Origin: Microbacterium nanhaiense
GTDB lineage: Bacteria; Actinomycetota; Actinomycetes; Actinomycetales; Microbacteriaceae
NCBI RefSeq assembly: GCF_014646015.1
Contig: NZ_BMMQ01000010.1
Span: forward strand, 36,765 to 100,764
Length of the DNA: 64,000 nt
Direction: 5' to 3'
This document shows, piece after piece, positions 1 to 8,524 of the stretch; the stretch's first letter is position 1, and each line of letters begins with the position of its first letter. The position numbers were made by a program, and so were the translations under genes. Under the pieces are notes generated by a model. The model had not been told where the DNA came from. It searched no databases and worked only from the letters and a program-made list of their open reading frames with translations.

Positions 1-928
1 TGAACAGCACGGCGATGAAGCCGACGATCGCGAGCCACGCCGAGCGGGTGCCGCGCCACCCGCGCGTCGCGCGCGCGTGGATGTAGCCCGCGTAGAGCAC
101 CCAGATGATGAAGGTCCAGACTTCCTTGGTGTCGAAGCCCCAGTAGCGGCCCCACGCGTCCTGCGCCCAGATGGCGCCGGCGATGAGCGTGAAGGTCCAC
201 AGGATGAAGCCGATGATCGCGACCCGGTAGGCGAGCGATTCGAGGGCATCCGCGTTCGGGACCGTGCGCAGCATGTTCTTCTTCTCGTCGCGGGAGGGAT
301 CCTCGCGCTCGAGGCGCTCGCGGCGCGCCTGCAGCAGCTGCAGCACGCTAAGCGCGAAGGCGAGCGCGAGGAACGCCGTCGACAGCGATGCGACGAAGAC
401 GTGGATGACGAGCCAGGTCGACTTCAGCGGATCCGCGAGCGGGGTGATCTGCACATAGATGTTCGGCATCGACGCCGCGCCCAGGAGCACCGTGACGAGG
501 CCCGTCATGAACGCGCCGACGAAGCGCAGATCCTTCCAGAACAGCACCACGAGGTACACCGCGATGAAGAGCATCGTGGACGTCATCGCGAACTCGTACA
601 TGTTCGACCACGGCACGCGCCCCGCGCCGATTCCGCGCAGCACGACGGCGACGAGGTGCAGCAGGAACGCGATCCACGTGAGGGTCGTGCCGATGCGCGC
701 CATCACGTTGTTCGTGTGCGCGACGGGCTCGTCGGCGGCGAGCGCCAGGCGCGGGGCGGATCCGCCGCCGGCGACGACCAGCTCGCGGTCGCGCTGCTTG
801 ATCGACGAGTCGGAGCGCTTGGCGAGATCCATCGCGTAGCAGATGAACGCCAGCGCGTACACCGCGATCGCGGTCCACAGCGAGATCACCGACCATGTGT
901 CGAAGGTGAGCGCATTTTCAGCAGGCAT
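1..928 (-). CDS. ccsB: cytochrome c biogenesis protein CcsB/CcsA, C-terminus outside window
   Basis: Polytopic membrane protein of system II cytochrome c maturation. It handles heme for ligation to apocytochromes outside the membrane, together with ResB. The family's tryptophan-rich heme-binding WWD motif is visible as WGRYWGWDTKEVW near the C-terminal end of the visible part, and several hydrophobic helices precede it. The start is ATG at 928. The reading frame is still open at base 1, so the last residues lie outside the window. It begins 18 bases after the resB stop and is the last gene of the tlpA-ccdA-resB-ccsB operon. Family assignment is secure. Confidence 0.93.
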   Translation of the reverse strand, partial: MPAENALTFDTWSVISLWTAIAVYALAFICYAMDLAKRSDSSIKQRDRELVVAGGGSAPRLALAADEPVAHTNNVMARIGTTLTWIAFLLHLVAVVLRGIGAGRVPWSNMYEFAMTSTMLFIAVYLVVLFWKDLRFVGAFMTGLVTVLLGAASMPNIYVQITPLADPLKSTWLVIHVFVASLSTAFLALAFALSVLQLLQARRERLEREDPSRDEKKNMLRTVPNADALESLAYRVAIIGFILWTFTLIAGAIWAQDAWGRYWGFDTKEVWTFIIWVLYAGYIHARATRGWRGTRSAWLAIVGFIAVLF

Positions 929-946
929 ATCCCGATCCTAGGTTCG

Positions 947-2599
947 TTACTTGGCGTTCAGCTCGGACGTGAGGGCGCCGGCGAGATCGTCGACCGCGCG
1001 ACGGATGGCGGGGTCCTCGCCGCGGGCGAGGCCCGCGAACTCGATCCGGGAGCCCTCCCCGTCGGGGGTGACCTTCACCCACATGCGGCGACGGGGCACG
1101 AGCAGCGCGGTGATCAGGCCGCCGACGATGAGGATCGCGAAGGCGAGAACCCACAGCTTCGTGCCGTCGTGATGCACCTGCAGCGAGACGAAGCGCTTGA
1201 CCGACTCGGTCAACCCCACCTCGGCGCTGTCGACCCCCTCCGGGGTCTCGTCCTCGAAGGTGATGGATCCGCGCCCGCCCGGCAGCTCGACCGTCTCGCC
1301 CGGCGTGAGTTGCAGCGAGGTGACGTCCGAATCCGGCCCGGCGATCTCGGTCATCCCGCTCGGGTCGAGCTCGTACACCGAACGCGGAATGCCGTCGTCG
1401 ATACCGAGGTCGCCGACGTACGCGCGGAACGTCAGCACGGGGTTGTACAGGTCGGGATAGCCGGACGTCAGCGCACCCGACTCGAGCTCGGCCGCCGTCG
1501 GGTAGAAGAAGCCGATGAGCCCGAGCTGCTCCTCCAGGCCGTCGGCCACCTTCACGACTCCCGTCGAGGTGAGGTTTTTGTCACTCGACGGGAGGAACGG
1601 CACGGAGCGCTTGAACACGACGTCACCGTCGGCACCCCGCACCGTGATCGTCGGCGCGTAGCCGTTGCCGAGCAGGTAGACGTCGTCGCCGTGCACGTTC
1701 AGCGGGTGGTTCACCCGCACGGATCCCGTCTGCTCGTCGCCCTCGGGTTCGCGGATCGTGACGTTCGCGGCGAAGTCGCCCGCCTGGCCCGCGCCGTTCT
1801 CACCGAAGGGAACATAGGAGACGTCGAAGGAGTCGAGGGTCATCGAGTAGGGCGTGAGCGCCTCGTCGCCCACCAGGCGACCCTTGTTCATCGACGAGTA
1901 GTTGATGAGCGAGTTCACGAAGGTCTCGCCCTCGACGATCACCGACTGGCCCGTGTACTTGACCTGCCCGCCGATGCCGACGCAGATCAGCACGCCCACG
2001 AGCGCGGCGTGGAAGACGAGGTTGCCCGTCTCGCGCAGATAGCCGCGTTCGGCCGACACGCTGGATCCGTAGCGTTCCGTGCGATAGCCGAGTCGCTTCA
2101 GGCGCTTCTCGGCGGCGTCGAGCGCGACCGCCGGATCCGCCTCGCTGCGCTCCTCCCGGAAGTCCGCGAGCCGGTTCAGGCGCGCGGGCGTGCGCGGCGG
2201 CTTCTGACGCAGCGCCTTCAGGTGGTGCTTCGTGCGGGGCAGGATGCAGCCGATGAGCGAGACGAACAGCAACAGGTAGATCGCCGAGAACCACGCGGAT
2301 CCGTAGACGCCGAAGAGCTGCAGCTTGTCGACGATCGGGAACCAGTCGGGGTTGTCGTTCTGCCACTGCACGACGCCGTTCGGGTCGGCCGAGCGCTGCG
2401 GGAAGATCGAACCGGGGATCGCCGCGACCGCGAGGAGCAGCAGGAGCACGATGGCCGTGCGCATGCTCGTGAGCTGGCGCCACCCCCAGCGCAGCCACCC
2501 GACGAAGCCCAGCTTGGGCTCGTTGACGCCGGACTCGACCTCGGAGTCGTAGTGGTCCGCCGGACGTTTCGGATCGTTGCTAGATCGGGAGGTTGACAC
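947..2599 (-). CDS. resB: cytochrome c biogenesis protein ResB
   Basis: 550-residue partner of CcsB in the system II heme-ligation complex. After a short charged N-terminus there are transmembrane helices around residues 45-65 and 100-118, a third near 190-210, a long extracytoplasmic domain, and a last helix around 480-500. This is the ResB layout. The early segment SIFPQRSADPNGVVQW is typical of the family. The start is GTG at 2599, inside the end of ccdA (20-base overlap), which indicates translational coupling. Length is normal for actinobacterial ResB. Confidence 0.93.
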   Translation of the reverse strand: MSTSRSSNDPKRPADHYDSEVESGVNEPKLGFVGWLRWGWRQLTSMRTAIVLLLLLAVAAIPGSIFPQRSADPNGVVQWQNDNPDWFPIVDKLQLFGVYGSAWFSAIYLLLFVSLIGCILPRTKHHLKALRQKPPRTPARLNRLADFREERSEADPAVALDAAEKRLKRLGYRTERYGSSVSAERGYLRETGNLVFHAALVGVLICVGIGGQVKYTGQSVIVEGETFVNSLINYSSMNKGRLVGDEALTPYSMTLDSFDVSYVPFGENGAGQAGDFAANVTIREPEGDEQTGSVRVNHPLNVHGDDVYLLGNGYAPTITVRGADGDVVFKRSVPFLPSSDKNLTSTGVVKVADGLEEQLGLIGFFYPTAAELESGALTSGYPDLYNPVLTFRAYVGDLGIDDGIPRSVYELDPSGMTEIAGPDSDVTSLQLTPGETVELPGGRGSITFEDETPEGVDSAEVGLTESVKRFVSLQVHHDGTKLWVLAFAILIVGGLITALLVPRRRMWVKVTPDGEGSRIEFAGLARGEDPAIRRAVDDLAGALTSELNAK

Positions 2600-3329
2600 T
2601 GCCGATCACCCCCTGCAGTCGCGCCATGATGATGCCCCAGATTCCCGACACCATGAGGGCGCCGATGAGGATCAGCAGCGATCCTCCGATGACGTTGATC
2701 GTGCGCACGTGGCGGCGCATGAACGCGAGCGACTTCGTCGCCCACCCGAGCCCAAGGGCCGCGATGAGGAAGGGGATCCCGAGCCCCAGCGAGTAGGCGA
2801 GGCCGAGCAGGCCCGCCCGCCAGACGTCTCCCGTGTTCCACGACAGGCTCATGATCACGGCGAGGGTCGGGCCGATGCACGGCGCCCAGCCGAGACCGAG
2901 GGCGAGCCCCAGAAGCGGGGCGCCCACGAGTCCGAGATTGGAGTTGAGGCTCAGCTTCGCCTGGCGCTGCGCGAAGCCGAACAGACCCAGGAAGACGAGT
3001 CCCATCAGGATGATGACCACGCCGAGGATGCGCGTGATGAGGTCGTTGTACTTCAAGAAGAAGACCCCGAGCCCACCCGAGAAGATGTTCATCGCCATGA
3101 AGACGACGGTGAAGCCGGCGATGAACAGCAGCACGCCGCCGACGAGGCGCCCGCGGGGCGCGAGCTCGCCCTGCTTGTCCTTCGGCAGCACCGCCCCGGA
3201 GATGTACCCGAGGTACCCGGGCACGAGGGGCAGCACGCACGGCGAGAGGAACGACAGCAGTCCGGCGAAGACGGCGATCGGGATCGCGGCCCAGAGCGCG
3301 CCGACGCCGACGAGCTGCTCGAGGCTCAC
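2580..3329 (-). CDS. ccdA: cytochrome c biogenesis thiol-disulfide transporter CcdA (DsbD family)
   Basis: 249-residue, six-helix membrane protein that carries reducing equivalents from cytoplasmic thioredoxin to the extracytoplasmic side, where they keep apocytochrome CXXCH cysteines reduced. Both family cysteines are visible: LSPCVLPLVPGYLGY in the first helix region and LGWAPCIGPTLA in the second half. The GTG start at 3329 overlaps the tlpA stop by four bases, and the 3' end overlaps resB, so the four genes form one tight unit. The extracytoplasmic electron acceptor is probably the TlpA-like lipoprotein encoded just upstream. Confidence 0.93.
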   Translation of the reverse strand: MSLEQLVGVGALWAAIPIAVFAGLLSFLSPCVLPLVPGYLGYISGAVLPKDKQGELAPRGRLVGGVLLFIAGFTVVFMAMNIFSGGLGVFFLKYNDLITRILGVVIILMGLVFLGLFGFAQRQAKLSLNSNLGLVGAPLLGLALGLGWAPCIGPTLAVIMSLSWNTGDVWRAGLLGLAYSLGLGIPFLIAALGLGWATKSLAFMRRHVRTINVIGGSLLILIGALMVSGIWGIIMARLQGVIGSVNLPI

Positions 3330-3934
3330 GCCGCCTCTTCGAGGACGTCGTCGACGAGCGTGTTCAAGACCGAGGGCGAGTCGATGGCGCTGATGATGCG
3401 CGCGGCCACGCGCCCCTCACGGTCGAGGACGAGAGTGATCGGGGTGGCCTGCAGCGGCGTCGCGGCCGCGAAGGCGAGCTTCGCCTCGCCGCCCTTGCCG
3501 TCGATGAGGCTCGGGTAGGTGATGCCGAAGGTCTCCGCGAACGCGCGCGCCGTCTCGGCCTCGTTCTCGATGTTGATGCCGACGAACGCGACGTCGCCGT
3601 CCTGGTGGTCCTGCCAGACCTTCTCGAGGTGCGGCGCCTCGGTGCGGCACGGCGCGCAGTCCGCGTACCAGAAGTTCACGACCGTGACCTTGCCCGAGGT
3701 GTCGTCGCTCGACAACTCGTCGCCGTGCTCCGTCACCCCCGACCACGCGACGGGTTCGCCGCGGTCATCGGGAGCGATCTCCTGCACCTGGAACTCGCCC
3801 GAGATATAGCCCTTGGTGTCGCCCGAGAGATACTGCTCGGCGACGGGGTCGTTAGCGCAGGCGGCGAGCGTCGCACCGAGGGCCACGATCGACGCAAGCG
3901 CGGCGGCGCGACGGATCAGCTTCTTCGAGGGCAC
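3326..3934 (-). CDS. TlpA/ResA-like thioredoxin-fold lipoprotein
   Basis: 202-residue exported thiol oxidoreductase expected to reduce apocytochrome c disulfides, using electrons from CcdA. A lipobox (TLAAC, lipidated Cys26) follows an Arg/Lys-rich start and a hydrophobic stretch. The thioredoxin fold starts near residue 50, with the redox motif Cys93-Ala-Pro-Cys96 in NFWYADCAPCRTEAP. The usual WCxPC is changed at the tryptophan, but both cysteines are kept. The GTG start at 3934 lies six bases after a TAGAAT box, so translation is probably leaderless. It is the first gene of the cytochrome c maturation operon. Confidence 0.9.
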   Translation of the reverse strand: MPSKKLIRRAAALASIVALGATLAACANDPVAEQYLSGDTKGYISGEFQVQEIAPDDRGEPVAWSGVTEHGDELSSDDTSGKVTVVNFWYADCAPCRTEAPHLEKVWQDHQDGDVAFVGINIENEAETARAFAETFGITYPSLIDGKGGEAKLAFAAATPLQATPITLVLDREGRVAARIISAIDSPSVLNTLVDDVLEEAA

Positions 3935-3940
3935 GCCACA

Positions 3941-3946
3941 ATTCTA
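3941..3946 (-). promoter_or_regulatory. -10 box of the tlpA-ccdA-resB-ccsB operon
   Basis: TAGAAT on the minus strand ends six bases before the tlpA GTG, which fits an actinobacterial leaderless promoter. No convincing -35 is visible. It would drive the four-gene cytochrome c maturation operon independently of the Fic gene upstream. Confidence 0.55.
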
Positions 3947-3980
3947 CGGAGTGTAGTAGTAGGAGGAGGCTGAATGCGGA

Positions 3981-4898
3981 TCAGCGATGGTCACCCGCGA
4001 GGATGCCGAGGAAGCGGGCATTGATGAAGAGGCGCTCCCGGCCGATCTTCGTCGTCAGGAGCGCACCGGTAGCGACGAGCGCATCCAGCCATGCGGTCGC
4101 GGTAGGCCGAGAGACTCCGCATCGCTCGATGACATCCGAGATTCGCGCATACGGCTTCTCGAAGAGGAGGTCGAGTAGGTCGGCGTTACTTCCCGCGGAG
4201 GTCGACTCGCGCATTGCATTGCGCACCTGCTCCTGCAGCTCCTGAACCTCGTCGATCTTCGCGATCGTCTGTTCCGCCGTTTCCGCGATGCCGCGGAGGA
4301 TGAATCTGATCCATTCTTCCCACGAGCCGTCGCGCGTCACGCCGAGTAGCAGCCGATAGTAGGTCTGCTTGCTCTGGATGATGTATCGCGAGAGGAAGAG
4401 AATCGGAGCGTGCAGAAGGCCCGCCTCGACGAGGTAGAGCACGTTCAGGATGCGCCCCGTGCGCCCGTTGCCGTCCTCGAACGGGTGGATCGCTTCGAAC
4501 TGGTAGTGCGCGACGGCCATCTTCACGAGGGGGTCGACCCCATCCTGCGCATGCAGATACTCCGCCCAGTTCGACAATTTGTCGCGGATGATCCGCTCCC
4601 CCGTCGGCGGTGTGTAGATGGCGCGTCTCGTCGTCGGGTTTCCGATGAACGTGCCCGGGAGAGTGCGGACGGTCATGCGCCGATGATGGATCCGCTCACA
4701 CACATCAACCGCCGTCGTCGCGGAAAGCGGCCGATCGCGGATCGCCTCCAGCCCGGCGAAAAGCGCCTCACGGTATCGCAGCGTCTCCTTCGTCGCAGGG
4801 TTGTTCGCGGCGTCGGGATCCTCCGCAAAGCGTATTGCAGTGTCGCCGTAACGTGTAAGAAATTGCTCGATTCTTTTACACGTTATCGCGACGTGCAA
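3981..4898 (-). CDS. Fic family protein lacking the N-terminal inhibitory region
   Basis: Fic proteins transfer AMP or related groups from nucleotides to target hydroxyls. The complete core motif HPFEDGNGRTGR is at residues 138-149, followed by a C-terminal winged-helix-like segment (about 230-300). Homology to the chromosomal full-length class (about 370 residues) seems to begin only near residue 20 (IRFAEDPDAANNPATKE). The preceding part, which normally carries the inhibitory helix motif ([S/T]xxxE[G/N]), is absent. In frame, the only start before that point is a TTG at 4898 without a ribosome-binding site, preceded by a TAA that is also the DUF3054 stop. An inverted repeat covers the junction. 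The gene looks less GC-rich than its neighbours. It could be a decaying gene or a de-repressed Fic enzyme. Confidence 0.78.
   Translation of the reverse strand: MHVAITCKRIEQFLTRYGDTAIRFAEDPDAANNPATKETLRYREALFAGLEAIRDRPLSATTAVDVCERIHHRRMTVRTLPGTFIGNPTTRRAIYTPPTGERIIRDKLSNWAEYLHAQDGVDPLVKMAVAHYQFEAIHPFEDGNGRTGRILNVLYLVEAGLLHAPILFLSRYIIQSKQTYYRLLLGVTRDGSWEEWIRFILRGIAETAEQTIAKIDEVQELQEQVRNAMRESTSAGSNADLLDLLFEKPYARISDVIERCGVSRPTATAWLDALVATGALLTTKIGRERLFINARFLGILAGDHR
4842..4892. repeat. 17-bp inverted repeat at the 5' end of the truncated Fic gene
   Basis: The left arm is 4842-4858 and the right arm 4876-4892, with 15 of 17 positions paired. The core arms are TAACGTGTAA and TTACACGTTA, and the spacer is 17 bases. 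It overlaps the first codons of the Fic reading frame and begins 16 bases after the DUF3054 stop. It could be an operator, a transcription-attenuating hairpin or a scar of the rearrangement that removed the Fic N-terminus. Confidence 0.8.
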
Positions 4899-4907
4899 AG
4901 AAATTTG

Positions 4908-5312
4908 TTACCTCGCGTCGACCGGACGCTCGCTCCGCGACGAGACGCGGTGCGAGCGCCGCCACGCCACGAGCGCCGCGAGAGCGCGCCAGCCGATGAG
5001 GAGGACGGCGAGCACGATGAGCGTCACGACGAGGAACGGCACGGCGAAGCCGCCGCCGGTCGCCACGCGCAGGATCATTCCGCCGCCGGCCGCGAGGATC
5101 CACACCGGCAGACCGGTGCGCAGGGGTGCGGCGGGGTTCCGCCAGGCGAGGCTCACCAGCCATCCGATCGCGCCGCCCGCGAGGAACGGCCAGGCGACGG
5201 TCGCGAGCGTCGGGGCGCTGATGCTCTCCTCGTGACTCGACATCCCGATGGCGGCGAAGGCCACGATGACGACGACGTCGATGAGGGCGGGGATCCAGGG
5301 GCGGCGGCGCAT
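4908..5312 (-). CDS. DUF3054 family membrane protein
   Basis: 134-residue protein with four predicted transmembrane helices (roughly residues 8-25, 37-55, 68-82 and 88-110) and a basic, hydrophilic tail. The sequence PWIPALIDVVVIVAFAAIG and the later VAWPFLAGGAIGWL match the actinobacterial DUF3054 family, whose function is unknown. The start is ATG at 5312, six bases downstream of a minus-strand TACCGT box. Its neighbour on the other strand, the histidine phosphatase, starts only 23 bases away. Confidence 0.82.
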   Translation of the reverse strand: MRRRPWIPALIDVVVIVAFAAIGMSSHEESISAPTLATVAWPFLAGGAIGWLVSLAWRNPAAPLRTGLPVWILAAGGGMILRVATGGGFAVPFLVVTLIVLAVLLIGWRALAALVAWRRSHRVSSRSERPVDAR

Positions 5313-5318
5313 CCCTTC

Positions 5319-5328
5319 ACGGTACCGT
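5319..5328. promoter_or_regulatory. palindromic ACGGTACCGT serving as -10 for both divergent genes
   Basis: The ten-base perfect palindrome contains TACCGT on each strand. On the plus strand it lies seven bases before the ATG at 5336 (histidine phosphatase). On the minus strand it lies six bases before the ATG at 5312 (DUF3054). Both spacings match leaderless initiation, so the two promoters share the same DNA and polymerase could serve only one direction at a time. Confidence 0.6.
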
Positions 5329-5335
5329 GGTGAGC

Positions 5336-5956
5336 ATGCCAGCCGAGCGCCTCCACCTCGTCCGCCACGGAGAGGTTCACAACCCCACGCGAGTTCTGTA
5401 CGAACGAATCGACGGCTTCGGGCTGAGCGAAGCGGGCCGCGGCATGACCCGCGCGGCCGCGGGCTATCTCGCGGATCGCCCCGTGACGCGGCTCGTGTGC
5501 TCGCCTTTGCAGCGCACACAGGAGTCCGCGGAGCCCTTCGCCGAGCAGTTCGGCCTCACCCCCGTGCTCGACGAGCGGGTGGTCGAGCCGTGGAACTCCT
5601 TCGCCGGTAAGCGGATGAAGCGCGCCGTGCTGAACCCGCTGAACTGGCGCCTGCTGATCGACCCCTCCAAGCCGAGCTGGGGCGAGCCGTTCGCGTCGAT
5701 CGCCGCCCGAATGATCGACGCGATGGCGGACGCCTGGGACGAGACAGACTCGGGCGACGTCGTCATCGTCTCCCACCAGGCGCCCATCTGGATCGCGCAC
5801 CTCGCGATCGCGGGTGAGAAGCTCGCGCACTCCCCCACGACCCGCCGCTGCGCCCTCTCGAGCGTGACGAGCTTCGCGCGGCGCGCCGACGGATCCTTCG
5901 ACGAGATCGGCTACGCCGAACCGGCCTCGGCGGGCGTCGATCTCGGCGCGGTGTGA
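5336..5956 (+). CDS. histidine phosphatase superfamily protein
   Basis: 206-residue phosphatase of the phosphoglycerate mutase-like branch. The phosphohistidine motif is LVRHGE with the catalytic His at residue 11. A second conserved His is in VIVSHQAPIW, and the conserved Arg is in LVCSPLQRTQESAEPFAEQF. In mycobacteria a homologous phosphatase gene sits directly upstream of tlpA-ccdA-resB-ccsA. Here it is divergent and separated from tlpA by DUF3054 and the Fic gene. I chose ATG 5336 over the GTG codons at 5327 and 5330 because of the TACCGT box seven bases upstream. The substrate is unknown. Confidence 0.88.
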   Translation: MPAERLHLVRHGEVHNPTRVLYERIDGFGLSEAGRGMTRAAAGYLADRPVTRLVCSPLQRTQESAEPFAEQFGLTPVLDERVVEPWNSFAGKRMKRAVLNPLNWRLLIDPSKPSWGEPFASIAARMIDAMADAWDETDSGDVVIVSHQAPIWIAHLAIAGEKLAHSPTTRRCALSSVTSFARRADGSFDEIGYAEPASAGVDLGAV

Positions 5957-5963
5957 CGCCGGC

Positions 5964-6656
5964 CTAGGCCTCGGTCTCGCGCTCGCGCCGGATCTGACGC
6001 ACGCGGGCGACCACGAACCAGACGAGCAGCGCGGCGACGACGACGATCACGACGTTCTGCGCGATGCCCATGTATTCCTCGACGACGTGCCACGCCGATC
6101 CGAGGAACCATCCGATCATGATGAAGACGGTGTTCCAGATGAGGCTGCCGAGGCCCGTGTAGAGCAGGAATCGCCAGATCGGCATGCGCACCACGCCGGC
6201 CGGGATGGAGATGAGACTGCGGAAGATCGGCAGGAACCGCCCGAAGAACACCGCCGCGGAGCCGTGCCGCGTGAACCACGCGACGGTCTTGTCGATGTCC
6301 TCGGCGCGCAGCAGCGGGATCTTGTCGAACAGCCAGCGCAGGCGTGCGACGCCCACGAGCATGCCGATGAGGTACAGCGCGAGCGCGCCCACGAGAGAAC
6401 CGGCCGTCGCCCAGGCGATCGCGGGCACGACGCCGAAGGCTCCCTGGTGAGCGGCGAAGCCCGCGGCGGGCAGGATCGCCTCGCTCGGGATCGGCGGGAA
6501 GATGTTCTCGAACGCGATCGCGATGCCGACGCCGATCGGACCGATGAGGTCCATCAGCGACACGGCCCACTCGACGAGCGCGCCGAGCCACGATTGCTGT
6601 TCGGGCGCGGCGTCGGTCGCGGCGGCGAGAATGTCGGTCAGGCGGCGGTGGTTCAC
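5964..6656 (-). CDS. DedA family (VTT domain) membrane protein
   Basis: 230-residue integral membrane protein. DedA proteins are linked to lipid scrambling or undecaprenyl-phosphate handling and membrane homeostasis. The family block RFLPIFRSLISIPAGVVRMP is complete, including the arginines, and it is followed by WRFLLYTGLGSLIWN. About five helices are visible, with a basic C-terminus. The start is GTG at 6656, without a strong ribosome-binding site, so a later start is possible. Its 3' end converges on the phosphatase gene with seven bases between. Confidence 0.9.
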   Translation of the reverse strand: MNHRRLTDILAAATDAAPEQQSWLGALVEWAVSLMDLIGPIGVGIAIAFENIFPPIPSEAILPAAGFAAHQGAFGVVPAIAWATAGSLVGALALYLIGMLVGVARLRWLFDKIPLLRAEDIDKTVAWFTRHGSAAVFFGRFLPIFRSLISIPAGVVRMPIWRFLLYTGLGSLIWNTVFIMIGWFLGSAWHVVEEYMGIAQNVVIVVVAALLVWFVVARVRQIRRERETEA

Positions 6657-6746
6657 GGGGAATCTCGTTTCCGTCGTCGGTTCCCGACCGAGCTTAGTGA
6701 ATCTCGTCTATGGAACGCCCCTCTGTCCGCCTTCAGGTCGCCGGAA

Positions 6747-6752
6747 TACGCT
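6747..6752 (+). promoter_or_regulatory. -10 box of the FUSC gene
   Basis: TACGCT is followed by seven bases and the GTG at 6760, the leaderless spacing seen repeatedly in this window. No clear -35 is seen. Confidence 0.45.
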
Positions 6753-6759
6753 TTCCGCT

Positions 6760-8463
6760 GTGACATCTCGGCGGGGCTTCCAGGAAACGACCACTCTTCC
6801 GCGCGTGAAGCCGCAGTTCGCGCTGTGGCCGGCGCTGCGCTCCGTGCGCGCCCCGCAGGACGCGTGGTATCTGCGTTCCGCCGCGCTCATCCCCTCGGCG
6901 GTCATCGCGATGGGCATTCTCCTCGCCTTCGGGCGCCTCGACCTCGCCGGCTACACGATGGCGGGATCGATGTGCGCGCTCTTCGCACACGCGCTGCCCT
7001 ATCGCCGACGCGCCATCACCCTTGCCGGCTTCATCGCGATGCTGACACTCGGGTGCGCGATCTCCATGGCCGTCGCGGCGGCGACCGACAGCATGCTGAT
7101 CCGCATCCTCGTCGCCGCCATCCTCGCCGCCGTCATCAAGGTCGCCCACGACGCCTCCAGCGTCGGCATGCCGCCCGCCGTCATCCCGATCTTCCTCGTG
7201 ACCGCGCTGGGCTTCGCGCCCGAGACATGGAGCGGCCTCGCGCTGCACGTCGCCCTCATCGCCGGCGCGGGCGCGATCTCGTGGCTGGTCAGCATGGCGC
7301 CCGCGCTCATCCGCCGCGATGGACCGGAGCGGCGGGCCGTCGCGACCGCGATGCGCGCAACCGCGCGCGTCGGCCGGAACCCCCAGGATCCGGTGGCGAG
7401 AGACGCTCTCGCGGCCGCCATCACCGCCGCCCATCGCACCCTCGCGTTCGCGCGCGGCGCCGACCGCGCGGCGCTCGCGGCGCACCTCGTCGCGTGCGAA
7501 CGGATCCTCGCCGACCCCTCACAGTCCCACCCCGAGCGCGCGGAGGCGAACGCCCGCGCGCTCGTGCGCTCGCGCACGCGGATCCCCTCCCCACCGCTCA
7601 CCGAGGCGGAACAGGACCGGATCCGCGGTGCGAGGCTCGCGCACGACGCGCCGCGGTCGTTTGCCGAACGGCACCGGATCCTCGCCGCGTTCCACCCCCT
7701 GTCTCCGTCCGCGCCGTACTTCTGGCGGGTCCTGCTCGCGGGCCTCGTCGCGGCGCTCGTGTCCTGGGCGTGCGGCGGCGACCGCCCGTTCTGGGCCATC
7801 ACGGCCGCGGCGGTCATCGTGCAGCCGAACCTGCTCCTCACCTGGCGCAAGGCCCCGCCGCGCGCGCTGGGCGCGCTCATCGGCGTGTGGCTGTACGCCC
7901 TGATCGCCCCCGTCGCGCAGATTGACCTGATCGTCGCCGCCGTGCTCGTGATCGTGCTGAACACCCTCACCGAGGCGTTCATCGCACGCAACTACCTGAT
8001 CGCGCAGGTCTTCGTCACGCCCCTCGCGCTGCTCATGAGCCAGTTCGGCGGCCAGCTCTCCTCCGCCGAACTCATCTGGGAGCGCTCGGTCGACACGGTC
8101 GTGGGCGTCATCGCGGGCGTGCTCGCCGCCTTCCTGATCCGCAACGGCCACCTGCGCCGCCACGCGAAGGAGGCCGTCGAGCGGCTGGAGGCGGCGACCG
8201 CCTCCGCCCTGAGGCTCGCGGATCCCGCCGCGGAATCCCCGGCGTCCGAGCCGGGGGACGCGGCGCCGGATCCGATCCGCGACGCCCTGCCGGCGGATCC
8301 GCACGCGGCGGGACGCGCGCGGCGGGAGATCATCGCCGCCCTCGCCGAGCTCACCGCCGCCGTGCGCACGGCGGACAACGAGTGGTGGACGCACCGCGTC
8401 GACGAGGCACGGGTGATCGCCGCGCAGAACGAGGCATACGAGGCCATCGCCCGTCTGGGATAG
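6760..8463 (+). CDS. FUSC-family inner-membrane transporter-like protein
   Basis: 567 residues from the GTG at 6760. Two blocks of hydrophobic helices are separated by a long hydrophilic region, the layout of fusaric-acid/aromatic-acid exporter proteins (FUSC/ArAE). The first block runs about residues 37-190. The second (about 325-470) contains [20 protein letters not shown] and a conserved [20 protein letters not shown]. The C-terminal 100 residues are cytoplasmic and Ala-rich. A GTG at 6805 is an alternative start. The substrate cannot be told. There is no membrane-fusion partner nearby, as expected for a monoderm. Confidence 0.8.
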   Translation: MTSRRGFQETTTLPRVKPQFALWPALRSVRAPQDAWYLRSAALIPSAVIAMGILLAFGRLDLAGYTMAGSMCALFAHALPYRRRAITLAGFIAMLTLGCAISMAVAAATDSMLIRILVAAILAAVIKVAHDASSVGMPPAVIPIFLVTALGFAPETWSGLALHVALIAGAGAISWLVSMAPALIRRDGPERRAVATAMRATARVGRNPQDPVARDALAAAITAAHRTLAFARGADRAALAAHLVACERILADPSQSHPERAEANARALVRSRTRIPSPPLTEAEQDRIRGARLAHDAPRSFAERHRILAAFHPLSPSAPYFWRVLLAGLVAALVSWACGGDRPFWAITAAAVIVQPNLLLTWRKAPPRALGALIGVWLYALIAPVAQIDLIVAAVLVIVLNTLTEAFIARNYLIAQVFVTPLALLMSQFGGQLSSAELIWERSVDTVVGVIAGVLAAFLIRNGHLRRHAKEAVERLEAATASALRLADPAAESPASEPGDAAPDPIRDALPADPHAAGRARREIIAALAELTAAVRTADNEWWTHRVDEARVIAAQNEAYEAIARLG

Positions 8464-8524
8464 TTCAGCCTGCACGACTAGGATCGACGGGATACGTTGT
8501 TTCCTATTCAGGAGGATCACAGAA

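Noticed and set aside
77..2596. Very long open frame (839 codons) on the plus strand
   Set aside because: It lies opposite ccsB and resB, whose motifs are clear. Its product is Arg/His/Glu-rich, as expected of an antisense frame in GC-rich DNA.
3981..5312. Fic/DUF3054 as a toxin-antitoxin pair
   Set aside because: DUF3054 is a membrane protein with no inhibitory Fic motif, and nothing small and antitoxin-like overlaps the Fic gene.
4908..5519. Longer DUF3054 frame starting at 5519
   Set aside because: It would cover the start of the phosphatase gene. The family begins at MRRRPW (ATG 5312) with a -10 box at the leaderless distance.
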